The notes under the pieces were generated by a model, which was not told where the DNA came from, did no database searches, and worked only from the letters and a program-made list of their open reading frames with translations. Below are positions 60,372 through 64,000 of a DNA stretch of 64,000 bases, in pieces (position 1 is the first letter of the stretch; the number at the start of each line of letters is the position of its first letter). The translations under genes and the position numbers were made by a program. The DNA comes from Pyrus communis (Eukaryota > Streptophyta > Magnoliopsida > Rosales > Rosaceae). The stretch is taken from the NCBI RefSeq assembly GCF_963583255.1, contig NC_084803.1:5328121-5392120 (forward strand). Reading direction: 5' to 3'.

Positions 60372-62484
60372 TTTTAAGAGGCTCTGCTTAGGTGTTAGGT
60401 AACTAATCATCAATGTGATTAATTCTTAAGTACTTAGAAAAAATGGCTTCTAGGCAAGTCTAGGCACCTGGCTAGCCATCTAGGTGAGCTGGCGATTTGT
60501 GACCTTTTTTGCTTTAATTTTTTGTTTTTAAGAACATGGCTTAGGATTGCGATTTTTTTTCTCTTAGACAAAAATAAATAACTTCAATTTTGCATTTTAT
60601 GTGATTAATAAATTGTTAAAAACTTATTGAATACTCGGATGAACATTCATTATATGCTTGTTTCCCATTTTTTCAATATGTTATAATACTTTATAATTTA
60701 TTTATCATTCTATTTTGTAATTTATGTTTCTTAATATAATTATGTATTATTTTTAAATATAAATAGACACTTATTTTAAATAAATAAAAAATAAAAATAA
60801 AACTTCCTAGGGCCCTAGGCGCTAGGCCTCTTGGCTCTAGGCCCTTAGACTATCTCCAACCGAAGGAGGGCCAAGTGACTTGTTTTAGCTCTCTAACCTT
60901 CCAAGAAATTAATATTTTAATGAACAATGCATGACCATATTTATTAGCATCTTCAATCGAGGGGCCAAAGGGCCATAGGCGAAATATAACTCTGTAACAA
61001 AAAACCATCTCCAACGAGGGCCAAAGGGCTATAGTATGTAATGTGAAGAATTGAAATAAAATGAGATAAGATAGTATAAATAGACACTAATTTTAAATAA
61101 AATTTTAAAAAAAACTTCCTAAGGCCCTAAGCGCTAGACCTCTTGGCTCTAGGCCCTTAGACTATCTCCAATCGAAGGAGGGCCAAATGACTCGTTTTAG
61201 CCCTTTGATTATCCAAGAAATTAATATTTTTATAAACAGTGCATAACCATATTTCTTAGCATCTCCAACTGAGGGGCCAGAGAGCCATAGGCCAAATATA
61301 AGACTATCTCCAACCGATGGCTAACCAGATGACTCGTTTTTGCCTTCTGGCCTTCAAGATATTAATATTTTAATGAACAGTACAGGGCCATATTTGCCTC
61401 CATCTCCAATTGAGGGCCAAAGGGCCATAGGCTCGTTTTATCCCTGTCACAAAAAATCATCTTCAACTGAGGGCTAAACATAATTTATTATTTTAAAACT
61501 ACTACTTAAATTCAAATCCAACGACTAAGTGACGTCAGCATGACGTCAACTAGCCGTTGGTAGCTGACATCATGCTAAAGTTATAGGAAAAAAAAATAGA
61601 ATTTAAAAAAAAAATGAAACAAATTTTGTGAAATAGAAGTTATAGGAAAAATGAAATTTAAAAAAAAAATATGAAATAAATTTTGTAAAATAGAAGTTAT
61701 AGGAAAAAAAATGAAACAAATTTTGTGAAATAGAAGTTATAGGAAAAAATGGAATTAAAAAAAAATGAAACAAATTTTGTAAAATAGAAGTTATAGGAAG
61801 TTATAGAAAAAAATAGAAGTTATAGGAAAAATTTTGTAAATAAAAAAAAATAAACAAAAAAAAAATTCAAAAATAACGGCTAGCTAGCTGACATCAGCTA
61901 GCTGTTGGATTCAAAATTTTCTTTAAGCAATCATGTCGGTTATAATCGATAGCAATATATTTATATTAAATATATTAAATATACTCATGTCGGTTATATC
62001 CGACATGATTGCTCTGATTTTTTGGCCAGCTCGAGCTGGCTGGCTGGCTGCATGCGGCTTTCTGGCCCTCTGGATCTTTCGGTTGGAGATGACCTAACCC
62101 TGTAACAAAAAACCATCTCCAACCAAGGGCCAAATAGCTGTAGTATAGAATGTGAATAATTGAAATAAAATGAGGTAAGATAGTATGAAATAGTGAAAAA
62201 TATGTGAGAAATGATGTAGGAAAAAATTAGAAATTAAAAAAATAAAAAATAAAAAGTGGGTTGGGACAAAAAAATTCCTAAACTCTAAACCCTAAAGTGG
62301 GCTGAGCAAATGAAAAAAAAAAAAAAAGTGGGCTAGCCAGCGAGCTGAAGATGGCCAGTTAGTTGGCCATTTGGCCCCTTTTTTGTCATGTGGGGCCCAC
62401 AAAGCCCTTTGGCTTATCCTTCTGTTGGAGACGATTTTCAGGCTATTTTTGACCATCTGGATCCTTCGGTTGGAGACGGTCTTA
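60372..62484. repeat. Nested transposon remnants with duplicated segments
   Basis: 60372-60860 shares GCTAGGCGCTAGG-like words with the hAT MITE at 4175-4613. A block of about 220 bp at 60757-60988 recurs, diverged, at 61074-61300 (AGACTATCTCCAACCGAAGG then GGGCCA...). The phrase ATCTCCAACCGAAGGA near 60850 has its inverse TCCTTCGGTTGGAGACGGTC at 62462-62481, and again at about 62080-62092. So at least one MITE family with CTCCAACCGAAGG termini, inserted into or duplicated beside copies of itself, spans 60847-62484. Confidence 0.6.
61581..61850. repeat. Degenerate tandem array (TTATAGG units of about 40-60 bp)
   Basis: Five to seven units begin with TTATAGGAAAAA, continue through an A-rich run and AAACAAATTTTGT, and end in AAATAGAAG. 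Unit length varies with the A run. The array sits inside the repeat nest. It is followed by TAGCTAGCTGACATCAGCTA at 61881, and a palindrome (CATGTCGGTTATA ... TATCCGACATG) at 61933-62008. Confidence 0.75.
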
Positions 62485-62958
62485 CGCACCGTCTAATTAC
62501 CACTTAGCAATTTTTCAAACACTAATGACAAGACTTGCTTATTAGTGAGAAGTTTGTCGGAGCATGAATAAAAATTTCAATAATAAAAAAAAAAAAGTAG
62601 TATCGCATGCTTGGCACATGCTATATGATTTGATAATAAATGGACGGATGTGGACCAAGCCACCAAAGCGCCAAACAAGTTGTGAAGCTTGGGTGGTAAA
62701 TTGTCAAAAGCTTTTAGTTCAATAACTTCAAAGAAGTGGTAAATTGGATGCCAATTCTACAATTTTTCCAAAAACCCTTTTCCGTATAAAGTAAAATAAA
62801 TCAAAGTTTGGGGAGTTAAATGTAATTTTAGAAAACGGAAAAGACCGGCTGGACTTAACGTGCACTGGGTCTTTTAATTTAATCGAGTCCCCATCCGATC
62901 CAATCCGGTTCAGCCTACAAGGAAACCTAGACCCTAACCGTCTCTACCGCCTCTACTG

Positions 62959-62960
<2 letters not shown>

Positions 62961-63001
<41 letters not shown>
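62961..63001. repeat. (CT)n microsatellite in the poly(A) polymerase leader
   Basis: Twenty CT units lie about 210 bp upstream of the PAP ATG. CT tracts are common in plant 5' leaders and can act as GAGA-type elements. Confidence 0.85.
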
Positions 63002-63006
<5 letters not shown>

Positions 63007-63211
63007 CTGCCCAATTCAGATCGCTCTCAGTCTCTCCCGCCTCCTCCGCCAATTAATTCAGTTTCCGATTCTCCTCCGCTGACGAATTAGGGTTCCGATC
63101 GTCTCAGTACCCCGCACTCTCAGCTCCAATTGCCTTCTAATCCCCATTTTCCAAAACAGTTTCTTCAATTAGGTTCGATAAATAGTCAATCCCACTAGCT
63201 CGAGTGCTGAA

Positions 63212-64000
63212 ATGGCGAGTTCCGAGGATCCAAATGCATCTTCCCCGGCTGAACAGCCGCCAAAGCACTACGGCATCACGAAGCCGATCTTCCTTTCGGG
63301 TCCCACCGAGTATGATCTTCAACGAAATGTCGAACTCGAAAAGGTACACGGATGCGTGCATCAATCTGCTTTATGATGCCAAAGATTGGATATTTTTGGT
63401 TGGCTTGATTTGCAATTTGCTGATTTTATCTGTTTGTATTGATTTTGGTAGTTCTTGATTGATTCGGGTCTTTATGAGAACAAAGATGAGGCTGCGAAGA
63501 GAGAAGAGGTTCTTGGCCGCATTGATCAGGTATAGATATATAGTTCACTGCTCTATTGTCGGCTGTGAGAAAAATCAGTAATGTGATGATATTGGAAATG
63601 ACTAAGATTTTATCGCAATTGGCGGGTGGGTTTAAAGCATTACCAATGTGGTGTTGTTCTGTGCTTACTGTCAGTTGTGTGTAACTGTGACCTAAAATAA
63701 AATAAGTCGGTTCCTTTTGGACTCCTAGCTTATGTTTACCATTACTGTCGTCATTTGTACGCCATAGATTTGAAGTCTTGCATTTCCCTTTGGTTGCATG
63801 GTACTTTCGTTCAATGAGGTAATTGGTAATTCTGAGTTGATTTTTACTGTAGATTGTGAAAGGCTGGGTGAAGCAATTGACAAGTCGAAGAGGCTACACG
63901 GATCAGATGGTGGAGGATGCGAATGCTGTCATTTTTACTTTTGGGTCTTATCGTCTTGGGGTAAATATCAGTTCCAACGATTACTTCTGGTGGGGGTGCA
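63212..64000 (+). CDS. Nuclear poly(A) polymerase, 5' part (runs off right edge)
   Basis: Three exons are visible: 63212-63343, 63452-63529 and 63853-63960, giving the first 106 residues; the rest is beyond 64000. The protein starts MASSEDPNASSPAEQPPKHY followed by GITKPIFLSGP, then LEKFLIDSGLYENKDEAAKR, REEVLGRIDQIVKGWVKQLT and MVEDANAVIFTFGSYRLG. The last FGSYRLG is the start of the nucleotidyltransferase active site; the catalytic Asp pair follows in the next exon. It adds poly(A) tails to pre-mRNA in the nucleus. The text resembles Arabidopsis PAPS1/PAPS2/PAPS4; which one cannot be told from this part. Confidence 0.9.

Larger units (their letters stand above)
60030..63211. other. Repeat-rich intergenic region between YbeY-HAD and poly(A) polymerase genes
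   Basis: The YbeY-HAD and PAP genes are divergent and 3.2 kb apart. Most of 60370-62490 is nested repetitive DNA (separate entries). The right 600 bp are the PAP promoter and leader, with a CT tract at 62961-63001. No gene lies in between. Confidence 0.6.

Noticed and set aside
1..64000. CRISPR arrays, operons or prokaryotic mobile systems
   Set aside because: None seen; introns and gene structure are plant nuclear throughout.

Overview
This window is nuclear DNA of a flowering plant. The genes are split by GT-AG introns, intergenic DNA is AT-rich, and small transposons, SINE-like retroposons, solo LTRs and microsatellites are common. The protein set is that of a eudicot: plastid sigma factor, DYW-type PPR protein, EPF-like peptide, alpha-Aurora kinase and profilin. 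The profilin most resembles the 131-residue profilins of Rosaceae fruits, so a rosaceous tree (apple, pear or Prunus kin) is my best guess. That is inference from memory, not a search.

Layout, left to right. 1-2814 (-): 5' half of the SGR2-type DDHD phospholipase, running off the left edge. 4964-10504 (+): protein with two KH domains and a Tyr/Gly/Pro/Gln-rich tail. 13093-13673 (-): EPFL2-like secreted Cys-rich peptide. 17369-18779 (-): broken F-box gene. 20324-23582 (-): serine-esterase/lipase with a 720-bp solo LTR just behind its stop codon. 24912-27897 (+): plastid sigma factor of SIG3/SigC type, divergent from the lipase. 30993-39608 (+): 22-exon glycine-rich multi-pass membrane protein. 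41084-43452 (+): alpha-Aurora kinase. 44046-47381 (-): ATP-dependent phosphofructokinase. 49997-51000 (+): profilin. 51786-53843 (-): intronless DYW PPR protein without an obvious ATG. 56153-60029 (-): plastid YbeY RNase fused to a HAD phosphatase. 63212 to the right edge (+): start of a nuclear poly(A) polymerase.

The genes do not form a cluster with one shared function; this looks like ordinary gene-dense plant chromatin. Plastid RNA is a loose theme (sigma factor, YbeY RNase, perhaps the organellar PPR editing factor), but nothing suggests co-regulation beyond the lipase/sigma divergent pair. I reconstructed exons by hand; every joined CDS closes in frame, and the lengths of AUR1 (294 aa), profilin (131 aa), PFK (494 aa) and YbeY-HAD (577 aa) fit what I recall of their families.

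The accessory content is mobile DNA. It includes a hAT-type MITE with 8-bp target duplications, a Tourist-type MITE in an intron, a Mutator-like MITE, a long-inverted-repeat element, two solo LTRs of TGTTG...CAACA type, tRNA-derived SINE-like pieces and a 2-kb nest of repeats at 60.4-62.5 kb. I found no convincing undescribed multi-gene system.
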